Assembly: GCA_015060205.1 (NCBI GenBank)
Contig: SUYY01000020.1
Span: 1-40,225 of the forward strand
Direction of reading: 5' to 3'
Length of the DNA: 40,225 nt
Source: Bacteroidales bacterium
GTDB lineage: Bacteria > Bacteroidota > Bacteroidia > Bacteroidales > UBA932
Part shown: in pieces, positions 9,359-17,589 of the stretch
How positions within the stretch are numbered: the stretch's first letter is position 1
How the letters are laid out: the number at the start of each line of letters is the position of its first letter
Made by a program: the position numbers and the translations under genes
Notes under the pieces: generated by a model
The model's input: only the letters and a program-made list of their open reading frames with translations
The model's database searches: none
What the model was told of the DNA's origin: nothing

Positions 9359-10009
9359 ATGCCTTCCGAGAAGATATATTCCGATCCCGTGCTCGGTGAT
9401 ATTTCTTTCCGCAAAAGGAAGGGGATACGCCGCATGAGCATAAGGGTGCATCCGGTCAAGGGCATCAGTGTCTCTGTACCGTATCTCGTCCCGTATTCTG
9501 CGGCGATGGCGTTCTTCCTGTTGAAGAAGGACTGGGTCGTTCAGACTGTGGAAAGACAGAAGGAGCGGTTAAAGGATGTGCCTGCGGCATCTTCCGGACA
9601 GATAGAAGCGATGAGGATACAGGCGAAGGAGCAGTTGCCGAGGCGTCTTGCGGAACTTGCCGGCAGATATGGATTCTCCTACAACAAGGTGACCATAAAG
9701 CACAACTCGACCAACTGGGGAAGTTGTTCGGCAAGGAACAACATCAACCTGAATCTGAACCTTGTCCGTCTTCCCTCTGTGATCCGGGACTATGTTCTTC
9801 TGCATGAACTGTGTCATCTGCGTCATCATGACCATGGACATGCCTTCCATCTTCTTCTGGAGCATGTGTGTACGGACAATCTTCTGAAGGCATGCGACGA
9901 GGGTGACGGCACTGCTTTGGAACTTGCCCGCGCCGCTGCCGTTACCAGGGCAAAATATCCTATGGATCATGTCTTTACAAAGGCAATCCGGCAATACCCT
10001 CTTTTGTGA
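9359..10009 (+). CDS. YgjP-like (DUF45) metallopeptidase-domain protein
   Basis: 216 residues; starts on the base after the leuB stop. Zincin motif HELCH (H149, E150, H153) followed by HDHGHAFH, where a histidine near 159 would be the third zinc ligand, as in the YgjP/WrpP family (PF01863). TIKHNSTNWGSCSARNNINLN ahead of it is the usual family segment (R..WGSCS..G.I.LN). The protein has no signal peptide, so it is presumably cytoplasmic. The biological role of these proteins is poorly known. Its position as last gene of the leu operon means it would share the leucine attenuator. No clear terminator follows before the ilv promoter. Confidence 0.85.
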   Translation: MPSEKIYSDPVLGDISFRKRKGIRRMSIRVHPVKGISVSVPYLVPYSAAMAFFLLKKDWVVQTVERQKERLKDVPAASSGQIEAMRIQAKEQLPRRLAELAGRYGFSYNKVTIKHNSTNWGSCSARNNINLNLNLVRLPSVIRDYVLLHELCHLRHHDHGHAFHLLLEHVCTDNLLKACDEGDGTALELARAAAVTRAKYPMDHVFTKAIRQYPLL

Positions 10010-10066
10010 ATCCTGCGCGGCTTCAGGACCCGGTCTGCATGAATGTCAAAAAAAATACACAAAAAG

Positions 10067-10096
10067 TATTGTATTATAGAAAATTTCCTAAATTTG
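10067..10096 (+). promoter_or_regulatory. Bacteroides-type promoter of the ilv operon
   Basis: TATTG (10067-10071), a 17-base gap and TAAATTTG (10089-10096). The predicted transcript would start near 10103, about 36 bases before the leader peptide. The surroundings are A/T-rich. The upstream element is slightly close to the -7 box, so this is less certain than the leu promoter. Confidence 0.65.
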
Positions 10097-10138
10097 TGGT
10101 CGCGTTAGAGAAGTAGTGTAACAAGTTTGACAAGAACA

Positions 10139-10249
10139 ATGAATCTCGGTTTACATACCACAGGTCTGACAGCGTTGACAGGTAATGGAGTCCTTATCGG
10201 ACTACAGGTCATCGTCATTGTCGTGTCCGTCCTAATTATCGGAATGTAA
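10139..10249 (+). CDS. ilvL: ilv operon leader peptide (Leu/Ile/Val-rich, attenuation)
   Basis: A 36-codon frame starting MNLGLHTTGLTALTG and ending at TAA 10247-10249. Residues 18-34 (VLIGLQVIVIVVSVLII) hold 14 branched-chain residues out of 17: six Val, five Ile and three Leu. This is the composition of the E. coli ilvGMEDA leader peptide, which senses all three amino acids, although the sequences are not alike. It lies between a promoter and an intrinsic terminator directly before ilvD. The stop codon is 8 bases before the proposed antiterminator arm, within the footprint of a terminating ribosome. No Shine-Dalgarno sequence is seen. Confidence 0.8.
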   Translation: MNLGLHTTGLTALTGNGVLIGLQVIVIVVSVLIIGM

Positions 10250-10257
10250 GCGCAGGT

Positions 10258-10326
10258 CCATTGGTGTTATATATATAAGTCGTCTGCAACGCCATTGGTA
10301 ACAATTGCAGGCGACGGTTATTTTTT
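10258..10326 (+). promoter_or_regulatory. ilv attenuator: antiterminator helix plus intrinsic terminator
   Basis: The terminator stem is GTCGTCTGCAA (10279-10289) with TTGCAGGCGAC (10305-10315), 11 bp with one G-U pair, followed by GGTTA and six T reaching to 10326, just before the ilvD ATG at 10330. The alternative helix is CCATTGGTGTT (10258-10268) with AACGCCATTGG (10288-10298), 11 positions with one mismatch and one G-U pair. It uses the end of the left terminator arm and the loop, and encloses the rest of that arm, so the two folds compete. Confidence 0.75.
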
Positions 10327-10329
10327 ATT

Positions 10330-12159
10330 ATGAAAGAACTCAGAAGCAGCAGATGTACTATCGGTCCGAAGATGGCCGGAGCAAGGGGACTTTGGAGGGC
10401 AAACGGTATGAAGGACAGCAATTTCGGCAAGCCCGTCATCGCCATAGTCAACTCTTTCACCCAGTTCGTTCCCGGACATGTCCACCTTCATGAGATAGGA
10501 CAGGAGATAAAGGCCCGGATCGAGGAACTCGGATGCTTTGCTGCGGAATTCAATACAATAGCAGTCGATGACGGCATAGCGATGGGACATGACGGTATGC
10601 TTTATTCCCTGCCGTCACGTGAAGTTATTGCCGACAGTGTCGAATATATGTGCAATGCGCATTGTGCCGATGCCATGATCTGCATATCAAACTGTGACAA
10701 GGTCACCCCGGGAATGCTCATGGCGGCCATGAGGCTCAACATCCCTGCCGTATTTGTCAGCGGCGGTCCTATGGAGGCCGGTAAGGTCGGAGAAAAGTAT
10801 TATGACCTCGTGGACATCATGGTGAAGGGTGCGGATCCTACAGCGACAGCAGACGAACTAGAAGCCCTTGAGAGAGGCGCCTGTCCGGGATGCGGATGCT
10901 GTTCGGGCATGTTCACTGCAAATTCCATGAACTGTCTCAGTGAGGCGCTCGGAATGGCTCCGGCCGGAAACGGTACGGTCCTGGCCACTCACAAGGAGAG
11001 ACGCAATCTCTTCCTCAAGGGTGCTGAACTTATTGTAAAAAATGCACTTGCATACTATATGAATGATGACGAGAGCGTTCTGCCTCGTTCCATCGCAACC
11101 AAGGAGGCATTCTTGAATGCCATGTCTCTCGATATCGCCATGGGCGGTTCGACCAATACAGTGCTCCATCTTCTTGCCATAGCCAGAGAGGCTGGTGTGG
11201 ACTTCACCATGAAGGATATTGACGCCCTCTCCAGGAAAATCCCCGTGCTGTGCAAGGTCTCCCCAAACAGCCGCTATCATATTCAGGATGTAGCCCGCGC
11301 CGGTGGCGTTATGGGTATACTCGCTGAACTTGACAGAGGCGGTTTTCTTTACACAGGCACTTCCAGAGTGGACTATCCGACTCTCGCAGATGCTATCAAG
11401 GCAGAAGATGTGGTGCGTTGCGGTCGCCCTAACAAGACTACGACAAAGTATCTTGCCGCGTCGGGAGGACGTTTCAATCAGATTCTCGGTTCCAACTACT
11501 GCTATAATGATTCGTTCGAGACCGACCGCGCCGAGGGATGCATCAGGGATGTCGAGCATGCTTATTTCCGTGACGGAGGACTTGCCGTGCTGTCCGGCAA
11601 TATCGCGCAGGACGGCTGTATAGTGAAGACGGCAGGTGTTGACGAGTCAATATGGAAATTTACAGGAAAGGCAGTCGTCTTCGAGTCTCAGGAAGAGGCA
11701 GTGGACGGCATCCTCGGAGGAAAGGTAAAGGCCGGTGATGTGGTGGTCATCAGATATGAAGGTCCGAAGGGAGGACCCGGAATGCAGGAGATGCTTTATC
11801 CAACCTCTTATCTGAAGAGCATGAAACTCGACAAGCAGTGTGCGCTCCTTACGGACGGACGTTTTTCCGGAGGTACATCCGGACTTTCTATAGGTCATGT
11901 TTCCCCTGAGGCTGCTTCCGGCGGCGTGATCGGACTTGTCAAGGATGGTGATACCATCAGCATAGACATCGCTTCAAGAAGCATTTCTGTCGAACTTACG
12001 GAAGAGGAACTGAATGCAAGAAGGGAAGAGATGCTCTCGCGAGGAAAAGACGCATGGAAACCTCTTCACAGGAACCGTCAGGTGAGCAGGGCATTGAAGG
12101 CCTATGCCTCAATGGTGTCATCTGCAGACAAGGGTGCAATCAGAATACTGGAGGACTAA
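10330..12159 (+). CDS. ilvD: Dihydroxy-acid dehydratase
   Basis: 609 residues. Dehydrates 2,3-dihydroxyisovalerate and its C6 homologue to the 2-oxo acids in valine/leucine and isoleucine synthesis. Fe-S cluster cysteines are seen in [12 protein letters not shown] and [41 protein letters not shown] near the C-terminus is the family signature. The ATG comes only 3 bases after the T-run of the attenuator, so the 5' end of the gene is tied closely to the terminator. A 2-base gap separates it from ilvB. Confidence 0.97.
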   Translation: MKELRSSRCTIGPKMAGARGLWRANGMKDSNFGKPVIAIVNSFTQFVPGHVHLHEIGQEIKARIEELGCFAAEFNTIAVDDGIAMGHDGMLYSLPSREVIADSVEYMCNAHCADAMICISNCDKVTPGMLMAAMRLNIPAVFVSGGPMEAGKVGEKYYDLVDIMVKGADPTATADELEALERGACPGCGCCSGMFTANSMNCLSEALGMAPAGNGTVLATHKERRNLFLKGAELIVKNALAYYMNDDESVLPRSIATKEAFLNAMSLDIAMGGSTNTVLHLLAIAREAGVDFTMKDIDALSRKIPVLCKVSPNSRYHIQDVARAGGVMGILAELDRGGFLYTGTSRVDYPTLADAIKAEDVVRCGRPNKTTTKYLAASGGRFNQILGSNYCYNDSFETDRAEGCIRDVEHAYFRDGGLAVLSGNIAQDGCIVKTAGVDESIWKFTGKAVVFESQEEAVDGILGGKVKAGDVVVIRYEGPKGGPGMQEMLYPTSYLKSMKLDKQCALLTDGRFSGGTSGLSIGHVSPEAASGGVIGLVKDGDTISIDIASRSISVELTEEELNARREEMLSRGKDAWKPLHRNRQVSRALKAYASMVSSADKGAIRILED

Positions 12160-12161
12160 TT

Positions 12162-13853
12162 ATGGAAATGAACGGTGCTCAAGCAATCATCGACGCCCTT
12201 ATTGAAGAGGGAGTAGACACTATCTTCGGTTATCCGGGTGGTGGTATCATGCCTTTCTATGACCAGTTGTATTTCAATCAGGACAAGATAAACCATATTC
12301 TGGTCAGGCATGAACAGGCTGCGGTACATGCAGCGGAAGGATATGCCCGCAGTTCCGGAAAGGTTGGAGTCTGCGTGGCTACAGCAGGTCCGGGTGCGAC
12401 AAATTTCGTGACAGGAATAGCCGACGCGATGATGGATTCCACACCGATAGTCTGCATCACCGCTCAGGTTCAGAAGGAAGGACTCGGAGCGTCTTCTTTT
12501 CAGGAAGCGGACATCATCAGCATCACTCTCCCTATCACAAAATGGAATTTCGAAGTCACAAGTGCGGATGAGATAGGTCCCGCCCTTGCAAAGGCATTCA
12601 GGATCGCTCGTTCCGGCCGTCCGGGTCCGGTGGTCATCAGCATCACCAAGAACGCACAGACCGAAATGACAGATTTCGTATATTCCAAGGAACCGGAGAC
12701 TGTGAAATATGAGTTGTCGGAAGATAGCCTCGACAAGGCGGTGGAATGGATGAATTCATCCAGGAAACCTCTTGTGATCGCAGGTCACGGAGTCATACTT
12801 TCCAAGGCTGAAGATGCATTGAATGAGTTTGTGAGCAGAACCGGAATGCCTGTGGCCACTACCATGATGGGACTTTCCGCAGTTCCTTCCGACCATCCGA
12901 ACTATGTGGGATGTGTCGGAATGCATGGTTCCCATGCTCCTAACAGGATGACCCAGCAGGCTGACCTTATCATTGCGATAGGAATGCGTTTCAGCGACAG
13001 GGTGACAGGAAATGCCAAGGGATATGCCCGCAACGCAAGAATCATACATATTGAAATCGATCCTGTCGAAGTCGGCAAGGCCGTCAAGGCAGACCTGCCG
13101 ATTGTCGGAGATGCAAGACAGGTGCTCGAGGCTCTGAACGCACGTGAACTCAGATGCCCTGCCCGTCCTGACTGGTGGACATTTGCGCGTGAAGTCGCCT
13201 CCAAGGAGGCTTTGCGTCTGACAGCAACTCAACTTTCAGAGACGAACGGTCTCACCATGTCGCTTGTGGTGCACAGGATATCGATACTTGGAGGAAATAA
13301 CAAGATTGTCGTGACCGACGTGGGTCAGAACCAGATGTTTGCAGCGAGATTCTCTCATTTTGCAGACCGCCGCAGTTGGATTTCTTCCGGAGGACTCGGA
13401 ACCATGGGTTACGGACTGCCTGCCGCGATCGGAGCCAAGGTCGCGAATCCGGAAAAGAATGTGATTGTCTTCATGGGAGACGGCGGATTCCAGATGAACA
13501 TCCAGGAACTCGGAACCATCCTGCAGTCCGGGATAGACGTGAAGATGGTTCTCATGAACAATTCATGGCTCGGTATGGTACGCCAGTGGCAGGAACTCTT
13601 CTATGACAAGAGATATTCTTTCACACATCTGCATAATCCTGACTTCCAGATGATTTCCAGGGCATATGGCATACCGTCTGCAAGGGTCACTTCGCTTGAA
13701 GGTCTGGATGACGCTATAGAGCAGATGATGAGTACCGACGGACCGTTCCTTCTGGAGGCCTGTGTGGATGGCGGTGAGAACATATTCCCTATGATTCCTG
13801 CTGGTGCGACAATTGACAAGATATTCATGGATAAGGATTTTACTCAACTATGA
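12162..13853 (+). CDS. ilvB: Acetolactate synthase, large (catalytic) subunit
   Basis: 563 residues from the ATG at 12162, giving MEMNGAQAIIDALIEEGVDT; the frame is open further upstream inside ilvD, but this start fits the family. ThDP- and FAD-dependent condensation of pyruvate with pyruvate or 2-oxobutyrate. The activating Glu lies in VRHEQAAVHAAEGYAR, the central domain in residues about 185-320, and the ThDP/Mg motif is GDGGFQMNIQEL...VLMNN. WLGMVRQWQE follows. It overlaps the regulatory subunit gene by 4 bases (ATGA), so subunit ratio is likely set by translational coupling. Confidence 0.96.
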   Translation: MEMNGAQAIIDALIEEGVDTIFGYPGGGIMPFYDQLYFNQDKINHILVRHEQAAVHAAEGYARSSGKVGVCVATAGPGATNFVTGIADAMMDSTPIVCITAQVQKEGLGASSFQEADIISITLPITKWNFEVTSADEIGPALAKAFRIARSGRPGPVVISITKNAQTEMTDFVYSKEPETVKYELSEDSLDKAVEWMNSSRKPLVIAGHGVILSKAEDALNEFVSRTGMPVATTMMGLSAVPSDHPNYVGCVGMHGSHAPNRMTQQADLIIAIGMRFSDRVTGNAKGYARNARIIHIEIDPVEVGKAVKADLPIVGDARQVLEALNARELRCPARPDWWTFAREVASKEALRLTATQLSETNGLTMSLVVHRISILGGNNKIVVTDVGQNQMFAARFSHFADRRSWISSGGLGTMGYGLPAAIGAKVANPEKNVIVFMGDGGFQMNIQELGTILQSGIDVKMVLMNNSWLGMVRQWQELFYDKRYSFTHLHNPDFQMISRAYGIPSARVTSLEGLDDAIEQMMSTDGPFLLEACVDGGENIFPMIPAGATIDKIFMDKDFTQL

Positions 13854-14083
13854 TACAGAAATTTACGGTGACGGCTTACGGAGAGGGCCGTCTGGATATT
13901 GTGAGCAGAATCTCGATGCTCTTTCTCCAGAGACACATAGATGTGGAAAACTTGTCGTTTGCTCCTCATGAAGGCTTGACAAGCAAATATCAGGTGTGCG
14001 CCCTGGCCAAGGAGGAAACAATAAGAAAAGTGGTTGCTCAGATGGAGCATATCGAAGGATTGAACAAGATAAGTTACGAATAA
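13850..14083 (+). CDS. ilvN: Acetolactate synthase, short regulatory subunit (ACT domain only)
   Basis: 77 residues, consisting of a single ACT domain: a KFTVTAYGEGRLDIVSRISMLF first strand and helix, HIDVENLSFAPHEG, a central strand ending CALAKEE and a last helix/strand ending LNKISYE. Typical IlvN/IlvH subunits have about 160-190 residues, with a second C-terminal domain (ALS_ss_C) that is entirely missing here. The length is close to E. coli IlvM (about 87), the small subunit of the valine-insensitive isozyme II. The frame ends in a TAA with no trace of the second domain in the 20 bases before ilvC, so this is not a recent frameshift. The enzyme's feedback behaviour may therefore differ from full-length types; this is inference. 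The symbol ilvM would be equally defensible. Confidence 0.85.
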   Translation: MIQKFTVTAYGEGRLDIVSRISMLFLQRHIDVENLSFAPHEGLTSKYQVCALAKEETIRKVVAQMEHIEGLNKISYE

Positions 14084-14103
14084 AGAAACCAAATTAACGA
14101 ACT

Positions 14104-15150
14104 ATGGCAACAATGAATTTTGGCGGAGTTGACGAGAATGTCGTTACCCGCGCGGAGTTTCCGCTTGAGAAGGCAAGAGAAGTGTTGAAGAACGATGTTA
14201 TCGCTGTGATCGGTTATGGTGTTCAGGGACCTGGACAGTCACTTAACCTCAGAGACAACGGATTCAACGTGATCGTGGGCCAGAGAAAGGACTCAAAGAG
14301 TTGGGACAAGGCTGTTGAGGACGGCTGGGTACCGGGAGAGACTCTGTTCGATATCGAAGAGGCATGCCAGAAGGCTACCATCATAGAATATCTTCTTTCA
14401 GATGCAGGTCAGATTGCAGTTTGGCCTACCATCAAGAAGCATCTTACCCCGGGTAAGGCTCTTTATTTCTCACATGGATTCGGCATCACATACAATGACC
14501 GCACAGGCATTGTTCCCCCATCTGATGTTGACGTGATCCTCGTGGCTCCAAAGGGTTCAGGCACATCTCTCCGCAGACTTTTCGTGGAGGGAAGAGGTCT
14601 CAACTCATCATATGCAATCCATCAGGATGCAACAGGCAAGGCATATGACAGGGTTATCGCCCTTGGTATCGGTGTAGGTTCGGGATATCTTTTCGAGACT
14701 ACATTCAAGAAGGAGGTATATTCAGACCTTACAGGTGAGCGTGGAACACTCATGGGTGCGATCCAGGGTATCTTCGCGGCTCAGTATCAGGTGCTTCGTG
14801 AGAACGGACACACACCTTCTGAGGCTTTCAACGAGACTGTAGAGGAACTTTCGCAGAGCCTTATGCCGCTCATCTCCGAGAACGGTATGGACTGGATGTA
14901 TGCAAACTGTTCTACTACTGCGCAGCGTGGTGCTCTCGACTGGTGGAAGAAGTTCCGTGATGCGACCCTTCCTGTATTCAATGAACTTTATGAGAGTGTG
15001 AAGACAGGAAACGAGGCTCAGATCTCAATCGACTCGAACAGCCAGCCTGATTACCGTGAGAAACTCAATGCCGAACTCAAGGAGATGCGCGAAAGCGAAC
15101 TCTGGCAGACAGGTGAGACTGTACGTAAACTCCGTCCTGAGCGCAACTAA
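14104..15150 (+). CDS. ilvC: Ketol-acid reductoisomerase
   Basis: 348 residues. Converts acetolactate and acetohydroxybutyrate to the dihydroxy acids with NAD(P)H and Mg2+. The Rossmann GYGVQGPGQSLNLRDNGFNV and the cofactor-loop GQRKDSKSW are seen. SDLTGERGTLMGAIQGIF and the C-terminal knotted helical domain (ANCSTTAQRGALDWW) follow. The protein is closer in layout to the fungal/plant-like variant common in Bacteroidota than to E. coli IlvC. It is the last gene of the attenuated ilv operon; a strong hairpin follows 21 bases after the stop. Confidence 0.96.
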   Translation: MATMNFGGVDENVVTRAEFPLEKAREVLKNDVIAVIGYGVQGPGQSLNLRDNGFNVIVGQRKDSKSWDKAVEDGWVPGETLFDIEEACQKATIIEYLLSDAGQIAVWPTIKKHLTPGKALYFSHGFGITYNDRTGIVPPSDVDVILVAPKGSGTSLRRLFVEGRGLNSSYAIHQDATGKAYDRVIALGIGVGSGYLFETTFKKEVYSDLTGERGTLMGAIQGIFAAQYQVLRENGHTPSEAFNETVEELSQSLMPLISENGMDWMYANCSTTAQRGALDWWKKFRDATLPVFNELYESVKTGNEAQISIDSNSQPDYREKLNAELKEMRESELWQTGETVRKLRPERN

Positions 15151-15171
15151 GGAGGAAGTTTCTCCATATAA

Positions 15172-15216
15172 GACAAGGAACCCCGGAAGTCATTGAAACT
15201 TCCGGGGTTCCTTGTC
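15172..15216. terminator. Perfect 19-bp hairpin between convergent ilvC and ilvE
   Basis: Arms 15172-15190 and 15198-15216 (core GGAACCCCGGAAGT) are perfectly complementary around a 7-base loop. It lies between the tails of two converging operons and should form on both transcripts. Neither side has a proper T-run (ATTCATGTGG on the right), so termination may be weak, Rho-assisted, or the hairpin may protect both 3' ends. Confidence 0.75.
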
Positions 15217-15230
15217 ATTCATGTGGTCTG

Positions 15231-16265
15231 TTATTCCACATATGTGATCCATCCGAACGGATCTTCGATTTCTCCCTTCTGGATGCTTACTATATAGTTG
15301 TACAGTTTGAGCGATTTAGGACCGCATTTGCCGTCACCGTAAGTGTATACAGTCTCTTCCTCCGATTCGAGGAAAGGCTTGTCCACGAGTTTATGTACAG
15401 GGGTGATCACCACTGCAGTACCGCATTCTCCCACTTCCTCGAATGTAGCAAGTTCCTCTACCGGTACCGGTCTTCTTTCAACCTCCATTCCCAGATGTCT
15501 TGCAACTGTCTCAAGAGACTTGTTGGTGATGGATGGAAGGATTGATGGAGATTCAGGGGTTACATATGTATTTCCTTTGATTCCGAAGAAGTTGGATGAG
15601 TTGAATTCATCCACATGTGACCTTGTGCGTGGGTCAAGGTAGAGAACTGCCTTGTAACCGAGTCTGTGGGCGACATTCAGGGAGTAGAGTGAGCATGCAT
15701 AGTTACCGCCGACCTTGAACGAACCGGAACCGTTAGGGGCAGCCCTGTCGTAGTTACGGGCAATCACAACGTCCACGGCATCAAGTGCGCCACCCACGTA
15801 TGCGCCTACAGGAGCGCAGAGCATCAGGAATGTGCATTCCTTTGAAGACTGTACTCCGAGTTGAGGATTGGTTCCTATAAGTGTAGGACGGATATACATT
15901 GATGCTCCTGTAACCTCGTATGGAGGGAGGAAGTCGATATTCTCCTTTACAACCTGCTTGCACATGTCGACGAACATCTCCACAGACGGTGCCTCGATTC
16001 CAAGATATTCTGCGGATCTTCTCAGACGTTTTGCATTTTCTTCAGGACGGAATATACGTACCTTTCCGTCTTTTCCGCGGAATGCCTTCAGACCTTCGAA
16101 ACATTCGATGGCATAATGAAGACAGCCGGAGAATGCGCTGAGTTTGAGATTGTCGTCAGTAAGGCTTTCAACAGGAGACCATGCTCCGTCCTTGTATACG
16201 GTGCGAAGTATTGTGTTTGTCTTGCTGTAGGAGAATGTCAGATTGCTCCAGTCTGGTGTACTCAT
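15231..16265 (-). CDS. ilvE: Branched-chain amino acid aminotransferase
   Basis: 344 residues, class IV (fold type IV) PLP enzyme that makes Leu, Ile and Val from their 2-oxo acids with glutamate. The PLP lysine is K184 in GSGSFKVGGNYACSL. DEFNSSNFFGIKG and ITNKSLETVARHLGMEVE mark the cofactor-binding region. It closes the pathway begun by the convergent leu/ilv genes. It follows ilvA by 14 bases on the minus strand and ends at the shared hairpin. Confidence 0.95.
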   Translation of the reverse strand: MSTPDWSNLTFSYSKTNTILRTVYKDGAWSPVESLTDDNLKLSAFSGCLHYAIECFEGLKAFRGKDGKVRIFRPEENAKRLRRSAEYLGIEAPSVEMFVDMCKQVVKENIDFLPPYEVTGASMYIRPTLIGTNPQLGVQSSKECTFLMLCAPVGAYVGGALDAVDVVIARNYDRAAPNGSGSFKVGGNYACSLYSLNVAHRLGYKAVLYLDPRTRSHVDEFNSSNFFGIKGNTYVTPESPSILPSITNKSLETVARHLGMEVERRPVPVEELATFEEVGECGTAVVITPVHKLVDKPFLESEEETVYTYGDGKCGPKSLKLYNYIVSIQKGEIEDPFGWITYVE

Positions 16266-16279
16266 ATCAGTTCGTTTTA

Positions 16280-17539
16280 TCAGATTAATATTTCGAATAA
16301 CTTGTTGTTTTCATTGATGTGCTCATACATGATGTGGTGAGCCTCCATTCTGCGCAGAAGTGCGTGGAAATCAGCCTTGTCCGCAAGTTCGATACCGATA
16401 AGGGCCGGACCGAACTCCTTGTTGGTCTTCTTGATGTACTGGAAGTACACGAGGTCGTCGGTAGGGCCGATGATGTCCCTTATGAACGAGAGCATGACTC
16501 CCGGTTTCTGAGGGAATGTGATGATGAAATAGTGTTTCAGACCTTCATACAGGAGGGACTTCTCACGGATTTCCTCCATCCTTGTGATGTCGTTGTTGCT
16601 TCCGCTTACGATGCATGCCACCTTCTTGCCCTTTATCTTGTCGGCATAGAAGTTCAGGGCTGCAATGGAGAGCGCTCCTGCAGGTTCTACAACGATGGCA
16701 CTCTTGTTATACATGTGGATGATAGTGGTGCAGACCGCTCCTTCAGGAACTATCACGATGTCGTCAAGAATCTCCTTGCACACATTGTAGGTCATTGCTC
16801 CGGCACGTTTTACAGCGGCTCCGTCCACGAACTTGTTTATGTTTTCAAGTTCCACGATCTCACCCTTTTCCATGGCTGCCTTCATACATGGCGCACCGGC
16901 AGGCTCCACTCCGATTATCTTTGTTTCAGGAGATATCTGGCGGATGTATGCTCCAAGACCGGAGGCAAGTCCACCACCTCCGATAGGGATGAATATATAG
17001 TCAAGTTTTTCCTTCGTCTGGTTCAGGATCTCGTGACCTATGGTTCCCTGACCTTCCATGATCTTGGGGTCATCGAACGGAGGAATGAATGTCTTGCCGC
17101 TCTTGCGGGCAAATTCCATGGCCGCAATGTTTGCAGCATCGAATGTGTCTCCCGTGAGCACGATGTCGATATATTCCTTTCCGAACATGCGGACCTGCTC
17201 GATCTTCTGCTTAGGGGTCGTGGTAGGCATGTAGATGGAACCCATTATCTGAAGTTTGTTGCATGAGAACGCAACTCCCTGGGCATGGTTTCCTGCACTG
17301 GCGCAGACAATGCCGTATTTGAGTGTCTCAGGATCGATGGACCTTATCTTGTTGTATGCTCCACGGATCTTGTATGAACGAACCATCTGCAGGTCTTCCC
17401 TTTTGAGGAATACGTCTGCTCCATATTTTACAGACAGGTCTGCATTAAGTTGGAATGGTGTAGGCTCAAGAATCTCCTTGAGGACTCCTGATGCCTTTTC
17501 AATATTCTCAACTGACGGAAAATATTTACTTGTGCTCAT
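16280..17539 (-). CDS. ilvA: Threonine ammonia-lyase (threonine dehydratase)
   Basis: 419 residues. PLP-dependent deamination of threonine to 2-oxobutyrate, the entry to isoleucine. The PLP lysine is K57 in SYKIRGAYNK (most relatives have SFK). CASAGNHAQGVAF and the glycine loop IPIGGGGLASGLG are intact. After the catalytic domain (to about 320) there is one ACT-like segment (about 335-415; YFIITFPQKPGVMLSFIRDI), i.e. the shorter single-domain type, not the two-domain E. coli IlvA of about 514 residues. With the isoleucine pathway next to it, the biosynthetic role is more likely than the catabolic (TdcB) one. Confidence 0.93.
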   Translation of the reverse strand: MSTSKYFPSVENIEKASGVLKEILEPTPFQLNADLSVKYGADVFLKREDLQMVRSYKIRGAYNKIRSIDPETLKYGIVCASAGNHAQGVAFSCNKLQIMGSIYMPTTTPKQKIEQVRMFGKEYIDIVLTGDTFDAANIAAMEFARKSGKTFIPPFDDPKIMEGQGTIGHEILNQTKEKLDYIFIPIGGGGLASGLGAYIRQISPETKIIGVEPAGAPCMKAAMEKGEIVELENINKFVDGAAVKRAGAMTYNVCKEILDDIVIVPEGAVCTTIIHMYNKSAIVVEPAGALSIAALNFYADKIKGKKVACIVSGSNNDITRMEEIREKSLLYEGLKHYFIITFPQKPGVMLSFIRDIIGPTDDLVYFQYIKKTNKEFGPALIGIELADKADFHALLRRMEAHHIMYEHINENNKLFEILI

Positions 17540-17559
17540 TGCTGTATTATATTTTACTG

Positions 17560-17589
17560 CGAATTTAGTCTTTTAATTTAAAAAGACAA
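17560..17589 (-). promoter_or_regulatory. Probable promoter of ilvA-ilvE
   Basis: Minus strand TTG (17589-17587), a 19-base gap and TAAATTCG (17567-17560), one mismatch to TAnnTTTG. It overlaps the last codons of thiN and would start a transcript near 17553, about 14 bases before the ilvA ATG. No leader peptide or attenuator fits in that space. Confidence 0.5.

Noticed and set aside
16319..17266. A 315-codon open frame on the plus strand opposite ilvA
   Set aside because: ilvA on the minus strand is certain; the antisense product has no recognisable family and the composition of a shadow frame.
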